NCBI GenBank assembly: GCA_030691385.1
Contig: JAUYEI010000066.1
Coordinates: 1-64,000 of the forward strand
Length of the DNA stretch: 64,000 nucleotides
From: Azonexus sp.
Lineage (GTDB): Bacteria; Pseudomonadota; Gammaproteobacteria; Burkholderiales; Rhodocyclaceae
Reading direction: 5' to 3'
A program made the translations under genes and the position numbers. The notes beneath the pieces are model-generated. The model did no database searches and was not told the DNA's origin. It worked only from the letters and a program-made list of their open reading frames with translations. Below are positions 18,212-26,818 of this stretch, in pieces. The first letter of the stretch is position 1. Each line of letters starts with the position of its first letter.

Positions 18212-18501
18212 ACCCGAAATTACTGGAACTAGCCACTCGACACGGCGCACTTAAGGCGCGTATTGACGAACAGCGCCGTACTTTGGCGAGCCATTCGGTT
18301 CCGCTTGAAGCGGCGCTGGCGCGGGGTGATACCGTTCTCAAGGGCGTTGACTGGCTCAAGCATCATCCGGCAGCGGTCGGCGTCGCCGTGTTTGTCGCCG
18401 TTGTGGCTCGCCCGCGGCGGGCTTGGCGTTGGACTCGGCGCGGGCTTTTCCTTTGGCGAGGCTGGCAGGCCATCCGCAGCTCGCTGGTTGGTGCACGTTG
18501 A
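18208..18501 (+). CDS. YqjK-like protein
   Basis: The 97-residue basic chain (LLELATRHGALKARIDEQRRTLA, then one weak hydrophobic segment AAVGVAVFVAVVA) resembles YqjK and occupies its usual place after YqjE. It overlaps the YqjE stop by 4 bases. The function is unknown. Confidence 0.75.
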   Translation: MNPKLLELATRHGALKARIDEQRRTLASHSVPLEAALARGDTVLKGVDWLKHHPAAVGVAVFVAVVARPRRAWRWTRRGLFLWRGWQAIRSSLVGAR

Positions 18502-18812
18502 TCGTGGGTGAGTCAGGGGCCGAAGAGGCCGCACTGCCGAGCTGGTGGCAGCAGATGGTTTCCTCGCAACGGCGGCAGGCGCGCCGGGTTCTGGCCGAGC
18601 TGATGGCGACGCGCGGCATCATGCCGCTGTTGATGAAGGTTCGTAACGGTGGTCACTGGACGCCGGATGAAAAATTGGAACTGGTCCGGCATTTGCGCCG
18701 CATGGTTCGTTTGTCGCCCTATCTGATAGCCTTGGTCCTGCCCGGTTCCATACTGTTTCTGCCCATTTATGCCTGGTGGCTGGACAGGCGCCGAGTCAGG
18801 CGGGGCGACTAG
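18498..18812 (+). CDS. Small membrane protein, possibly LETM1-like C-terminus
   Basis: This roughly 104-residue protein has an Arg-rich helical region (SSQRRQARRVLAELMATRG), then HWTPDEKLELVRHLRRMVRLSPYLIALVLPGSILFLPIYAWWLDRRR. The LPGS..LP motif after a membrane segment recalls LETM1-type proteins, but this is tentative. The start is uncertain: TTG at 18498, overlapping the YqjK stop, or GTG at 18504; no ATG is suitably placed. Its end overlaps the convergent ampG end by 17 bases. Confidence 0.6.
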   Translation: MIVGESGAEEAALPSWWQQMVSSQRRQARRVLAELMATRGIMPLLMKVRNGGHWTPDEKLELVRHLRRMVRLSPYLIALVLPGSILFLPIYAWWLDRRRVRRGD

Positions 18813-20064
18813 TATTTGCTGTGGTTTCGTGCCATGGCGCGACTTTCAGCAATAGCACCATTCCCGGCACAGCCAGCGCCACACACAGCCAGTAAAAGTT
18901 GCTCCAGCCCAGGGTTTCGACCAGCCATCCAGCCGAAGCATTGATAAAGGTACGCGGCACGGCGGCCAAGCTCGTGAAAAGAGCCATCTGGGTGGCCGTA
19001 TAGGCCGGGTGCGTCGAGCGTGCGATGTAGGCGACGAAGGCTGCTGTCCCCAAGCCGACCCCCAGCGCTTCGAGGCTGATGACGAAGGCCAGCGCGATGC
19101 GCTCTTCTGCTCCGATGCTGGCATAGTGCCCTTGCGAGGCCAGCCAGACGAAACCAAAAATGGATACTAGCTGTACTACGCCGAAGAGCCAGAGGGCACG
19201 GTTGATACCCAGGCGGATCATCCACAAACCGCCGAGCAGGGCTCCAATGACAGCCGGCCATAGCCCGGCGTGCTTGGCGATAAGGCCGATATCGGTCTTG
19301 GTAAAGCCCATGTCGAGATAAAACGGGGTGGCTAGTGCCGTGCACAGACTATCACCCAGTTTGTAGAGGAAGATGAAGCCGAGGACCATCACGGCCCCGC
19401 GCCAGCCTTGCCGGCCAATAAATTCGTGAAATGGTTCGGTAACCGCCTGGCGCAGGGTTTTGGGAGCCCCCTTGACGAGTGGTTCGCTGACCAGCCAGGC
19501 CATCACCATGCCGGGGATCATGAAGGCGCCGGTGATCCAGAAGACTTCGTTCCACGGGAGGCGATCAGCCAGGATCAGCGATAGCGAACCTGGAATGAGG
19601 CCGGCAATGCGATAGGCGTTGACGTGGACGGCATTACCCAGGCCCAGTTCGTTGTCGTCCAGAATTTCGCGTCGGAAGGCGTCGACTGCAATATCCTGCG
19701 TGCCCGACAGGAATGCCAGCAGTGCAGCGAGCCACAGGATGGGCCAGATGCTCTCTTTCGGATCCAGTCCGCCGAGTGAGCCGATGACGAATAACAGGCC
19801 GATCTGGGTCAGCAGCATCCAGCCCCGGCGTCGGCCGAATCCGGGAACGCTGAAGCGGTCGAGGAGCGGTGACCATAGAAATTTCCAGGTGTAGGGAAAC
19901 TGGATCAGGGCGAAGAAGCCGATGGTCTTGAGGTCCACACCTTCGCTGCGCAGCCAGGCGGGCAGCAGGTTGAGCAGCAGGTAAAGCGGCAGGCCCGAAC
20001 TGAAGCCGGTAAAGATGCAGATCAGCATCTTCCTGCTGAGCAGGGCAGCAAGCCAGACCGGCAT
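18796..20064 (-). CDS. ampG: AmpG-family muropeptide MFS permease
   Basis: AmpG imports anhydro-muropeptides for cell-wall recycling. The 422-residue chain has about 12 membrane helices and the family blocks LICIFTGFSSGLPLYLLLNLLPAWLRSEGVDLKTIGFF, AFLSGTQDIAVDAFRREIL and LGVGLGTAAFVAYIARST. The start overlaps the metW stop by one base (TGATG), so it may be expressed from the metX promoter too. That would place a wall-recycling permease under the SAM riboswitch, a plausible but incidental read-through. Confidence 0.92.
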   Translation of the reverse strand: MPVWLAALLSRKMLICIFTGFSSGLPLYLLLNLLPAWLRSEGVDLKTIGFFALIQFPYTWKFLWSPLLDRFSVPGFGRRRGWMLLTQIGLLFVIGSLGGLDPKESIWPILWLAALLAFLSGTQDIAVDAFRREILDDNELGLGNAVHVNAYRIAGLIPGSLSLILADRLPWNEVFWITGAFMIPGMVMAWLVSEPLVKGAPKTLRQAVTEPFHEFIGRQGWRGAVMVLGFIFLYKLGDSLCTALATPFYLDMGFTKTDIGLIAKHAGLWPAVIGALLGGLWMIRLGINRALWLFGVVQLVSIFGFVWLASQGHYASIGAEERIALAFVISLEALGVGLGTAAFVAYIARSTHPAYTATQMALFTSLAAVPRTFINASAGWLVETLGWSNFYWLCVALAVPGMVLLLKVAPWHETTANTSRPA

Positions 20065-20663
20065 CAGCGGTTCTGCGTCAGGCGATAGACCGCCAGGCTG
20101 CCGAGAAAGTTGACCTCGCTGGTGACGGGATTGCCTTCTTCATCAAGAACACTGCGCTCGCGGATGATCAGCCCCATTTTGTCGCACAGTGCCTCGAAGT
20201 CGAGCAGGGTGAAGAAGCGCACATTGGGTGAGTCATACCACTGAAAGGGCAGGTCCTCCGAAACCGGCATGCGCCCATCAAGTACCGAACGCAGGTTTTT
20301 CCAGTAGGCGAAGTTGGGGAAGGAGACCACGGCCTCGCGCCCGACGCGCAGCATTTCGCGCAGGATTCCCTCGGTGTGACGCACGGTTTGCAGCGTGCGG
20401 GACAGCACGACATGGTCGAAAGCCTGATCGGCGAACTCGTCGAGGCCTCGCTCCAGGTTGCCCTGGATCACGTTGATGCCATTCCTGATGGCGGCGAGCA
20501 CATTGGCGTCGTCAATCTCGACGCCGACACCCTGCACCCCGCGCTGACCGATCAGATGCTTGAGCAGCGTACCGTCGCCACAGCCAAGATCGAGCACGCG
20601 ATGGCCCGGTTCGATCCAGCCGGCAATCAGTTCGAAATCAGGGCGCCCCAGTGTATGCGTCAT
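20064..20663 (-). CDS. metW: Methionine biosynthesis protein MetW
   Basis: MetW is a class I SAM-methyltransferase-fold protein that partners MetX in homoserine acylation in proteobacteria. The 199-residue chain has the glycine loop [12 protein letters not shown], the block [41 protein letters not shown] and [12 protein letters not shown], all diagnostic of MetW. It overlaps the metX stop by 4 bases. Confidence 0.95.
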   Translation of the reverse strand: MTHTLGRPDFELIAGWIEPGHRVLDLGCGDGTLLKHLIGQRGVQGVGVEIDDANVLAAIRNGINVIQGNLERGLDEFADQAFDHVVLSRTLQTVRHTEGILREMLRVGREAVVSFPNFAYWKNLRSVLDGRMPVSEDLPFQWYDSPNVRFFTLLDFEALCDKMGLIIRERSVLDEEGNPVTSEVNFLGSLAVYRLTQNR

Positions 20664-21784
20664 GGCTTGATATTCCGCAGATAGGCATCGACTACGCCGT
20701 GATAGTGGGGGTCTTCCATCAGGAAGGAGTCGTGACCGAAATTGAGGTTGATTTCGGCGTAGGAAACATTGCGTCCATTGGCCAGCAAGGCTGAAACGAT
20801 TTCCTTCGAGCGCGCTGGCGTGAAGCGCCAGTCAGTCGTAAATGAGGCAATCAGGAAGTTCGCCTTGCTGCGCGCCATGGTGGTGTTCAGGTTGTCGTTG
20901 TCCTCGCGCGACGGGTCGAAATAGTCGAGCGCCTTGGTCATCAGCAGGTAGGTATTGGCGTCGAAATAACCAGCAAATTTGTCACCCTGGTAGCGCAGGT
21001 AGGATTCGACTTCGAATTCGACATCAAAACCGAATGAAAACGCACTATTGCGTAGTTCGCGGCCGAATTTTTCACCCATCTGATCATCCGACAGATAGGT
21101 GATGTGACCGAGCATCCGGGCCAGGCGCAGTCCGCGTACCGGACGGGTGTTGTGTTCGTAATAGTTGCCGCCGTGGAAATCCGGGTCGGTCAGGATGGCC
21201 TGGCGGGCAACGTCGTTGAAGGCGATATTTTGCGCCGACAGCTTGGGCGCAGCCGCAATGACAATCGCATTACGTACGCGCTCCGGGTAGGTGATGCTCC
21301 AGCGCAGCGCCTGCATGCCGCCCAGACTGCCGCCCATGACGGCCGCCCAGCTATCAATGCCGAGCATGTCGGTCAGTCTGGCTTGAGCGTGCACCCAGTC
21401 ATTGACCGCAACGATGGGAAATTCGGCGCCCCAGGGCTTGCCGGTAGCCGGGTTGATCGAGGATGGCCCGGTAGAGCCGTGGCAACCGCCCAGATTGTTC
21501 AGGCCGACGATGAAGAATCTGTCCGTATCCAGCGGCCGGCCCGGGCCGATGATGTTGTCCCACCAGCCGATATTTTCCGGTTGGTCGGCGTAATGACCGG
21601 CGACATGATGATGCCCGGAAAGGGCATGGCAAACCAGGATGGCGTTGGATTTCGCCGCATTGAGTGTGCCATACGTCTCGTAAACCAGATCGTAGGCGGG
21701 CAGAATCCCGCCGCTGCGCAAATGCAATGGCTGATCGAAGTGGGCGCGCTGCGATTCGACGGCACCGACGGATTGTCCTGGCAT
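20660..21784 (-). CDS. metX: Homoserine O-acyltransferase MetX
   Basis: MetX acylates homoserine in the first committed step of methionine synthesis; in proteobacteria that also have MetW it often uses succinyl-CoA, which cannot be decided here. The 374-residue alpha/beta-hydrolase has the nucleophile elbow GGSLGGMQ and a C-terminal [11 protein letters not shown] carrying the catalytic His; the block [12 protein letters not shown] is typical. The ribosome-binding site AGGAA lies directly after an intrinsic terminator, and a SAM-II riboswitch and a good promoter lie further upstream. Confidence 0.96.
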   Translation of the reverse strand: MPGQSVGAVESQRAHFDQPLHLRSGGILPAYDLVYETYGTLNAAKSNAILVCHALSGHHHVAGHYADQPENIGWWDNIIGPGRPLDTDRFFIVGLNNLGGCHGSTGPSSINPATGKPWGAEFPIVAVNDWVHAQARLTDMLGIDSWAAVMGGSLGGMQALRWSITYPERVRNAIVIAAAPKLSAQNIAFNDVARQAILTDPDFHGGNYYEHNTRPVRGLRLARMLGHITYLSDDQMGEKFGRELRNSAFSFGFDVEFEVESYLRYQGDKFAGYFDANTYLLMTKALDYFDPSREDNDNLNTTMARSKANFLIASFTTDWRFTPARSKEIVSALLANGRNVSYAEINLNFGHDSFLMEDPHYHGVVDAYLRNIKP

Positions 21785-21793
21785 GCTGTTCCT

Positions 21794-21844
21794 GAAAACA
21801 AAAACCCAGTTGGCCTTAAACGTGAACTCGTCGGGCGAACTGGG
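21794..21844 (-). terminator. Riboswitch-linked intrinsic terminator before metX
   Basis: On the minus strand CCCAGTT (21844-21838) pairs with AACTGGG (21811-21805) over a 26-base loop and is followed by TTTTTGTTTT. It ends about 10 bases before the metX start, so it acts as an attenuator and not as the end of another operon. Confidence 0.85.
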
Positions 21845-21849
21845 TGGTT

Positions 21850-21903
21850 CCCGTTTTAGCTGAATTTATTTGGCGCCCGCAATCAGAGCTCAAATCGGCG
21901 CGG
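21850..21903 (-). ncRNA. SAM-II (SAM-alpha) riboswitch aptamer
   Basis: The minus-strand RNA reads GCGCCGATTTGAGCTC, then TTGCGGGCGCC, then AAATAAATTCAGCTAAAAC, then GGG. This matches the SAM-II H-type pseudoknot: a GCGC stem, the GATTTG loop, TTGC before the closing strand, and AAATAAAT..AGCTAAAA pairing back. Placement between a promoter and an attenuator before metX fits repression by S-adenosylmethionine. Confidence 0.9.
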
Positions 21904-21927
21904 CTGGAGGGTTTCCAGCGTCTGCAA

Positions 21928-21956
21928 ACAATACCGAGCAGGCCGCTAAAAGTCAA
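21928..21956 (-). promoter_or_regulatory. Sigma-70 promoter for metX
   Basis: On the minus strand TTGACT (21956-21951) and TATTGT (21933-21928) are separated by 17 bases. Transcription should start near 21920, just upstream of the SAM-II aptamer. Confidence 0.75.
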
Positions 21957-22045
21957 TGTAACGATCTCCTTATGCAATAGGTGGTACGGTGCTCAACATT
22001 TGCTAAAATCCCCAGAAAACAAATTTCCAGAAAGCTTTGGCCACA

Positions 22046-22654
22046 ATGCTGGATCAACGGCGGCATCAACGAATTCGTTTCGGTAACTTGCCTAAAGTCA
22101 GTATCGGCTTTGGGGGAGCGATCGGTGAAGGGTTGATCGAAAACCTCTCCTTGTCCGGCCTGATGGTGCGAACCGATATGCCGCTCGAAATTTCGCACAA
22201 CATCGGCTGCGAGTTTCGGGTTTTTGGCTCGCCAATGATTGATGTTCCGGCTACCGTCGTCAGCCGCGTCGGCAATCTGTTTGGCGTCCGTTTCCAGACG
22301 GGGCCGATCAACCAGATACTTATCGACGATGCCATCAGCTCGGCGCTGGCTTCGGGAAATGCCTCGATTCTGGCCGTGCGCGAGCTGGGTGGCAAGAAAG
22401 TCATGCGGATCACCGGCGGCCTCGGAAACTCCCTGCGCAATGATTTCATGCATTCCTTGACGAGGGTCGGGGTGGATGAAATAGATCTCGAAGGCGTTAC
22501 CGTGGTCGATCAGGCTGGGCTGGCTTTGTGCCTGGTGGCCTGCAACCGGCATGGCGTGAAGCTCGGTGCACAGTCGCCATGTTTTGCCGAGGCCTGGAAG
22601 CAGGCACTGGCGGTGCCGGGGGAGATCGAAAAAATGGAGGCGCCGGGGTTGTGA
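22046..22654 (+). CDS. PilZ domain protein with C-terminal STAS-like domain
   Basis: Residues about 3-110 look like a PilZ c-di-GMP-binding domain: QRRHQRIRF (R-x3-R type) and later IENLSLSGLMV (D/N-x-S-x-x-G type). Residues about 115-190 resemble a STAS domain (LAVRELGGKKVMRITGGLG through DEIDLEGVTVVDQAGLALCLVACNRHGVKL), the fold of anti-sigma-factor antagonists. The ATG at 22046 is preferred over a TTG 9 bases upstream. Its stop overlaps the start of a TonB-dependent receptor (GTGA), so the two are translationally coupled. A cytoplasmic c-di-GMP effector is inferred. Confidence 0.75.
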   Translation: MLDQRRHQRIRFGNLPKVSIGFGGAIGEGLIENLSLSGLMVRTDMPLEISHNIGCEFRVFGSPMIDVPATVVSRVGNLFGVRFQTGPINQILIDDAISSALASGNASILAVRELGGKKVMRITGGLGNSLRNDFMHSLTRVGVDEIDLEGVTVVDQAGLALCLVACNRHGVKLGAQSPCFAEAWKQALAVPGEIEKMEAPGL

Positions 22655-24717
22655 TCGCTAAAGCAGGCAATTTGCCGTACGCCTCCTTGGTCATCGTGCT
22701 GACGGGTGTGTGGATGAGCGGCAAGGCCTGGGCGGCGGATGAGGATGCGTACTTTAGCGAATTGCCGATTGTCGCTTCGGTCAGTCGTCTGCCGCAGAGA
22801 CTGGCGGATGCGCCAGCTGCCGTAACGGTTGTCGACCGAGAGATGATCAAGGCCTCCGGGGCGCGTGACCTCAACGATATTTTTCGCCTGGTGCCCGGGT
22901 TTCAGACTTATCCGAACAATACTGAGGCGGCGCGGGTAACTTATCACGGCCTGGGCGATGGCGATTACGCGCCACGGGTCCAGGTGCTGATCGACGGTCG
23001 GTCGATGTTGTCGCCGCTGTTCGGTAGCGGCGTCAATTGGGCCACCTTGCCGGTAGCGCTGGAAGATATCGAGCGCATCGAAGTAGTGCGCGGGACAAAT
23101 GCTGTTTCCTTCGGCAGCAACGCTTTTCTTGGCGTGATTAATATCATCACGATCGATCCAGCGCTGGTGCGCGGGTTTTCCGTGTCCACCCGCTACGGCA
23201 ACCAGAATGTTCGCGACTACACATTCAGGACTGGCGGCAAGATAGGAGAGGTCGGCGACTTTCGCTTTACCTATCGACACCAAAATGACGACGGGTTGAC
23301 CGATCGGCATAACTGGATCGACTCCTATAGATCCCGTTTGTTTGATTTTCGAGCGGACTTTGTCCTGAGCGAAAGAGACAACCTGCAAGTCAGCATGGGG
23401 CAAATTGAAGGCGTAACCCAAAGCGGCCGCTTGAATAAAAATACCTTGCAGCCGGACCCAACGAATCCGTTTCGGGATGTACAGCAAACCAACAGCTACG
23501 CTCAATTGTTGTGGCGTCGCGCGATGTCGAGAGATTCGGATGTGCAGCTTCGTTATTCCTACATCATAGACAAGTCGAGTGACGCGTTCTCTGTTGCTTT
23601 GCCGGGTTTGCTTCCGATAACGGTTAACCAATCGGGCGATGAGGGGGTGCGGCACGAAATTGAACTTCAGCACAGCTTGCGCGCTTTTGAGACGGCACGA
23701 CTGGTTTGGGGGGGCAGTTGGCGATCTGACGCGCTGCGCTCGGAGTGGGCGCTGCGTAACCTGGGAACGGTGCGGCGTGATGTTGGCCGAGTTTTTGGCA
23801 ATGTCGAATGGAAGCCGGTCCAATGGTTCACCGGCAATTTTGGCCTGGCCGGCGAGACCGATTCCCTGGCCGGGACGCACACTTCGCCGCGCATCAGTAC
23901 GAACTTTCACTTCAATAGCCAGAATACGGTACGTCTCGGCATTTCGCGTGCCTACCGGACCGGGAGCATCCAGAACTATCGCGGGCATGAGGAAACACCG
24001 ATCCCGAATGTAGCCCCGTACCGACCTTATTACGAATTTATCTACCGAGGGAATCCTGACATGCCGGCGGAACGGCTGGATACGGTGGAAATTGGTTATC
24101 TGGGTGACTGGCGTGATTGGCGCACCAGTCTGGATGTAAGGTTGTTCAGCGAGCGGGTGCCCAATCGCCTGTACAGGATAGATCTGGGTGATGCGAATGT
24201 GCCCAAGTCGACCGTGCCGATTCAGGATGTCCGAATTGCAGGCCTGGAGTACCAGTTCAAATGGCAGCCTTTCGAGTCGACGCGACTTGTCTTGAATCAG
24301 ACGTTTGCGCGGATTACCAGCGAATTCTTGCCATCGGCCTTGGATTTGCCGAATTCCGAGTTGACCACATCAACGCAACGAATAATGGAGTTTACGAATA
24401 ATTCCATGCCAAGCCGCTCGACATCGCTGATGTGGATGCAAAAACTGCCACTTGGTTTGGAGTTCTCGCTGATGGGCTACGCGCAACAGGCGATGAGGTG
24501 GTCAAGTCGGACAGTTGCCTTGAAATATCGTCGGTTTGACACTCGTCTAGGTTACCCGTTCCGTGTTGGCCAGATTGGTGGGGAAGTGGCCTTTACCATC
24601 CAGAGTCTGAATGGCGCTCATAACGAGTACCAGTGGCCTGAGCCAGAGGATCCAATGCAAAAGGGCGGACGCATTGTCGAACGCCGTCAATGGCTCAGCC
24701 TGCGCCTCGATTTTTGA
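22651..24717 (+). CDS. TonB-dependent outer-membrane receptor
   Basis: The 688-residue chain has a signal peptide ending near KAWAADED and a plug domain (VASVSRLPQRLADAPAAVTVVDREMIKASGARDLNDIFRLVPGFQTY, RVQVLIDGRSM, IERIEVVRGTNAVSFGSNAFLGVINIIT). A beta-barrel follows, ending in an aromatic residue (WLSLRLDF), as outer-membrane proteins do. The GTG start at 22651 is preceded by GGAGG and overlaps the PilZ gene stop. The substrate is not evident; the plug is closest to colicin/vitamin-type receptors, and no typical siderophore or B12 gene is adjacent. Confidence 0.9.
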   Translation: MIAKAGNLPYASLVIVLTGVWMSGKAWAADEDAYFSELPIVASVSRLPQRLADAPAAVTVVDREMIKASGARDLNDIFRLVPGFQTYPNNTEAARVTYHGLGDGDYAPRVQVLIDGRSMLSPLFGSGVNWATLPVALEDIERIEVVRGTNAVSFGSNAFLGVINIITIDPALVRGFSVSTRYGNQNVRDYTFRTGGKIGEVGDFRFTYRHQNDDGLTDRHNWIDSYRSRLFDFRADFVLSERDNLQVSMGQIEGVTQSGRLNKNTLQPDPTNPFRDVQQTNSYAQLLWRRAMSRDSDVQLRYSYIIDKSSDAFSVALPGLLPITVNQSGDEGVRHEIELQHSLRAFETARLVWGGSWRSDALRSEWALRNLGTVRRDVGRVFGNVEWKPVQWFTGNFGLAGETDSLAGTHTSPRISTNFHFNSQNTVRLGISRAYRTGSIQNYRGHEETPIPNVAPYRPYYEFIYRGNPDMPAERLDTVEIGYLGDWRDWRTSLDVRLFSERVPNRLYRIDLGDANVPKSTVPIQDVRIAGLEYQFKWQPFESTRLVLNQTFARITSEFLPSALDLPNSELTTSTQRIMEFTNNSMPSRSTSLMWMQKLPLGLEFSLMGYAQQAMRWSSRTVALKYRRFDTRLGYPFRVGQIGGEVAFTIQSLNGAHNEYQWPEPEDPMQKGGRIVERRQWLSLRLDF

Positions 24718-24730
24718 TCGGCATTCCCGG

Positions 24731-26818
24731 TCAGGCCGAGCGCATGACGGCGCCCTCCAGCCAGACTTCAAAGGGTTCGCTCGGGGCGATGGCCTTGCCT
24801 TCGGCAAAGTCGATTCCCAGGCTGCGCAGTTGCTCGAGGGTATCCTGATCGTCAACGCCGTCGGCGATCGTGTGGATATTCTGATCGGCGGTGATTTCCT
24901 GAACGGCTCTCAACAGCGCGGTCGATGCGCGATTTCCGCCCAATTCGCGCGTCAGGCTGCGGCTCAGTTTGACGTAACTTGGCGTGATGCTGCGCAAGTG
25001 GGTGAATGACGACAACCCGCCGCCGAAATCGTCCAGTCCGATCTGACAGCCAAGCGCGCGCATCTGGCGGGAAAACTCCATCGCCTGGCTGGTCAGGAGC
25101 GTCAGGGTATCTTCGGAAAAGACGAAGCACAGCCGGTTTCCTGGCAGATTTCGGCTGCTCAGGCTGCGCGTGATGAAGTCGACGGTGTCGCGGTTGCTGA
25201 CCGAGGCGCGGGAAAGCGGAACAAGGCAATGCAGCAGTTTCTGCTGATTCTTGGCGCGCGCCAGGGCGGTGATGGCGGTTTCGATCAGGCGCTGGTCGAT
25301 GGCTGGCGCGAGGTCATAGCGTTCGGCCGCGTCGCTCAGGGCGGACAGGGTGACTGGCGGCTGGCCGGGCTCGTTGAGTCGGGCCGTAAGTTCAACGAGA
25401 TGGCTGCCTGATGGATGCTGGAGGGCGCGCAGCGGCATGGCTTCGACAAGAAGCCGGTCATCGGCCAGGGCGTTGGCAATCCGACTCGCCCAGTTGCTGG
25501 TTTCCTGACGACGGTCCGGGCTGAGTTGCGCTTCCTGCTCGCAAACGCGGTTGCGGCCACTTTCCTTGGCGCGATGGCAGGCGGCATCGCCGGCCGCGAG
25601 CACTTCGTTGATGTTGCGAACCTTGCGGTTGACCGTGGTCAGCCCGATGCTGGTGCCGATGGCAAAAACCTTGTCCTGCCAGATAAAACGATAGGCCGCG
25701 GCCAGTCCGCAGATGTCTTCTGCCACCTGGTTGGCGCGCGGGCCGCTGCAATTGGCCAGCATGATGCTGAATTCGTCGCCACCGAGACGGGCCAACGTAT
25801 CTTCTTCGCGCAGCCGCCCCTGAAAGAGCAGGGACATCTGGCGGAGCAGTTCGTCACCGGCCAGGTAGCCACAGTTATCGTTGACCTGCTTGAAGCGGTC
25901 GAGGTCGAGAAAGAGCACCGCGAACTCCTCGCAGCCGGCCTGAACACTGGCCAGCGCTTTCTCCAGCCGGTGCTCGAATTCACGCCGGTTGAGCAGGCCG
26001 GTCAGCGCATCGTGCCGGGCCTGGAAGGCAAGTTGGGCGGTGGCTTCCTCGATGCGGGATTGCATCGAGAAATGCACTTCCTCGATGTGCGTGGCCATTT
26101 CGTTGAAACCGTTTTCGAGGATGCCGATTTCGCCGCTTGAGTTGGCTGGAACGCGCGTGTCGAGGCGGCCGGACGACATGCCGTGGATGGCCTGGACCAG
26201 ACGCATGACCGGCCGGGCAAGATTGTCGGCCATGGCGATGGCGAGCGCGGCCAGAATGAGCAGGCCGGACAGCACGATCATCAGTCCGCGCTGTAGCAAC
26301 TGACGCTGCCGGTTGGCCAGTTCGCTCTTGTCGAATTCAACAAAAACGTGGCCGATGATTTCCGGGGGGAGGGACTTGCTGCTGGCGCTCGGTTCAAATA
26401 GCACATCGGATTCGCTGATCGAGCGTTTGACCGGGGCGCCGAAAGCAATCCAGTGCTCGGTTTCGCCGATCTGCGTGGGTTCGCTCATGGTACGCCGCAG
26501 TTCATCGGCAGCCAGCGAGACGCGACCGCTGACGGCGATGGTTCGGCCCCTCTGGTTGACGATGACGGCCGCCTTGACCCCCGATTCCTGGACCGTTGCC
26601 TGGGCCAGGCCGTGCAGGCTTTCGAACTGCCCGGCGATGATGCCGTACTCGCTGACTGGCGCCAGATAGCGGACGGTGGCCATACCCTTGGCCTGCAACT
26701 CGCCCTCGAGTGTGCGGATGCCGCTGTAGGTGAAATAGCCGACGAGTACGATGGCGATCAGCGCGCTGGGCAGCAGCGTCAGCAACAGCAGGCGGTGGCG
26801 TAGGGTAAGGTGGCTCAT
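24731..26818 (-). CDS. Membrane GGDEF protein with degenerate EAL domain (CHASE-like sensor, HAMP)
   Basis: The 695-residue chain has an N-terminal membrane helix, a periplasmic sensor (about 35-170, TVRYLAPVSEYGIIAGQF, CHASE8-like), a second helix (about 180-200), HAMP, then a GGDEF domain with intact GGDEF and the inhibitory RxxD (REED) five residues before it. The C-terminal EAL domain is degenerate: ELTARL in place of EALLRW, DDFGGGLSS without the usual Thr-Gly, and ADGVDD for AEGVE, so phosphodiesterase activity is doubtful. It is likely a cyclase whose EAL part may bind c-di-GMP. The start overlaps the upstream binding-protein gene by 4 bases. LTTVNRKVRNI matches a weak motif copy. Confidence 0.92.
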   Translation of the reverse strand: MSHLTLRHRLLLLTLLPSALIAIVLVGYFTYSGIRTLEGELQAKGMATVRYLAPVSEYGIIAGQFESLHGLAQATVQESGVKAAVIVNQRGRTIAVSGRVSLAADELRRTMSEPTQIGETEHWIAFGAPVKRSISESDVLFEPSASSKSLPPEIIGHVFVEFDKSELANRQRQLLQRGLMIVLSGLLILAALAIAMADNLARPVMRLVQAIHGMSSGRLDTRVPANSSGEIGILENGFNEMATHIEEVHFSMQSRIEEATAQLAFQARHDALTGLLNRREFEHRLEKALASVQAGCEEFAVLFLDLDRFKQVNDNCGYLAGDELLRQMSLLFQGRLREEDTLARLGGDEFSIMLANCSGPRANQVAEDICGLAAAYRFIWQDKVFAIGTSIGLTTVNRKVRNINEVLAAGDAACHRAKESGRNRVCEQEAQLSPDRRQETSNWASRIANALADDRLLVEAMPLRALQHPSGSHLVELTARLNEPGQPPVTLSALSDAAERYDLAPAIDQRLIETAITALARAKNQQKLLHCLVPLSRASVSNRDTVDFITRSLSSRNLPGNRLCFVFSEDTLTLLTSQAMEFSRQMRALGCQIGLDDFGGGLSSFTHLRSITPSYVKLSRSLTRELGGNRASTALLRAVQEITADQNIHTIADGVDDQDTLEQLRSLGIDFAEGKAIAPSEPFEVWLEGAVMRSA
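25612..25640 (-). repeat. Dispersed uptake-like motif, copy 5 (weak, inside the GGDEF gene)
   Basis: The minus strand has ACGGTCAACCG, but the following AT tract is degenerate (CAAGGTTCGCAAC). It encodes TVNRKVRNI. Confidence 0.5.

Noticed and set aside
22510-23988. Long minus-strand frame opposite the TonB receptor gene
   Set aside because: No family features; the plus strand encodes a full receptor with signal peptide, plug and barrel end.
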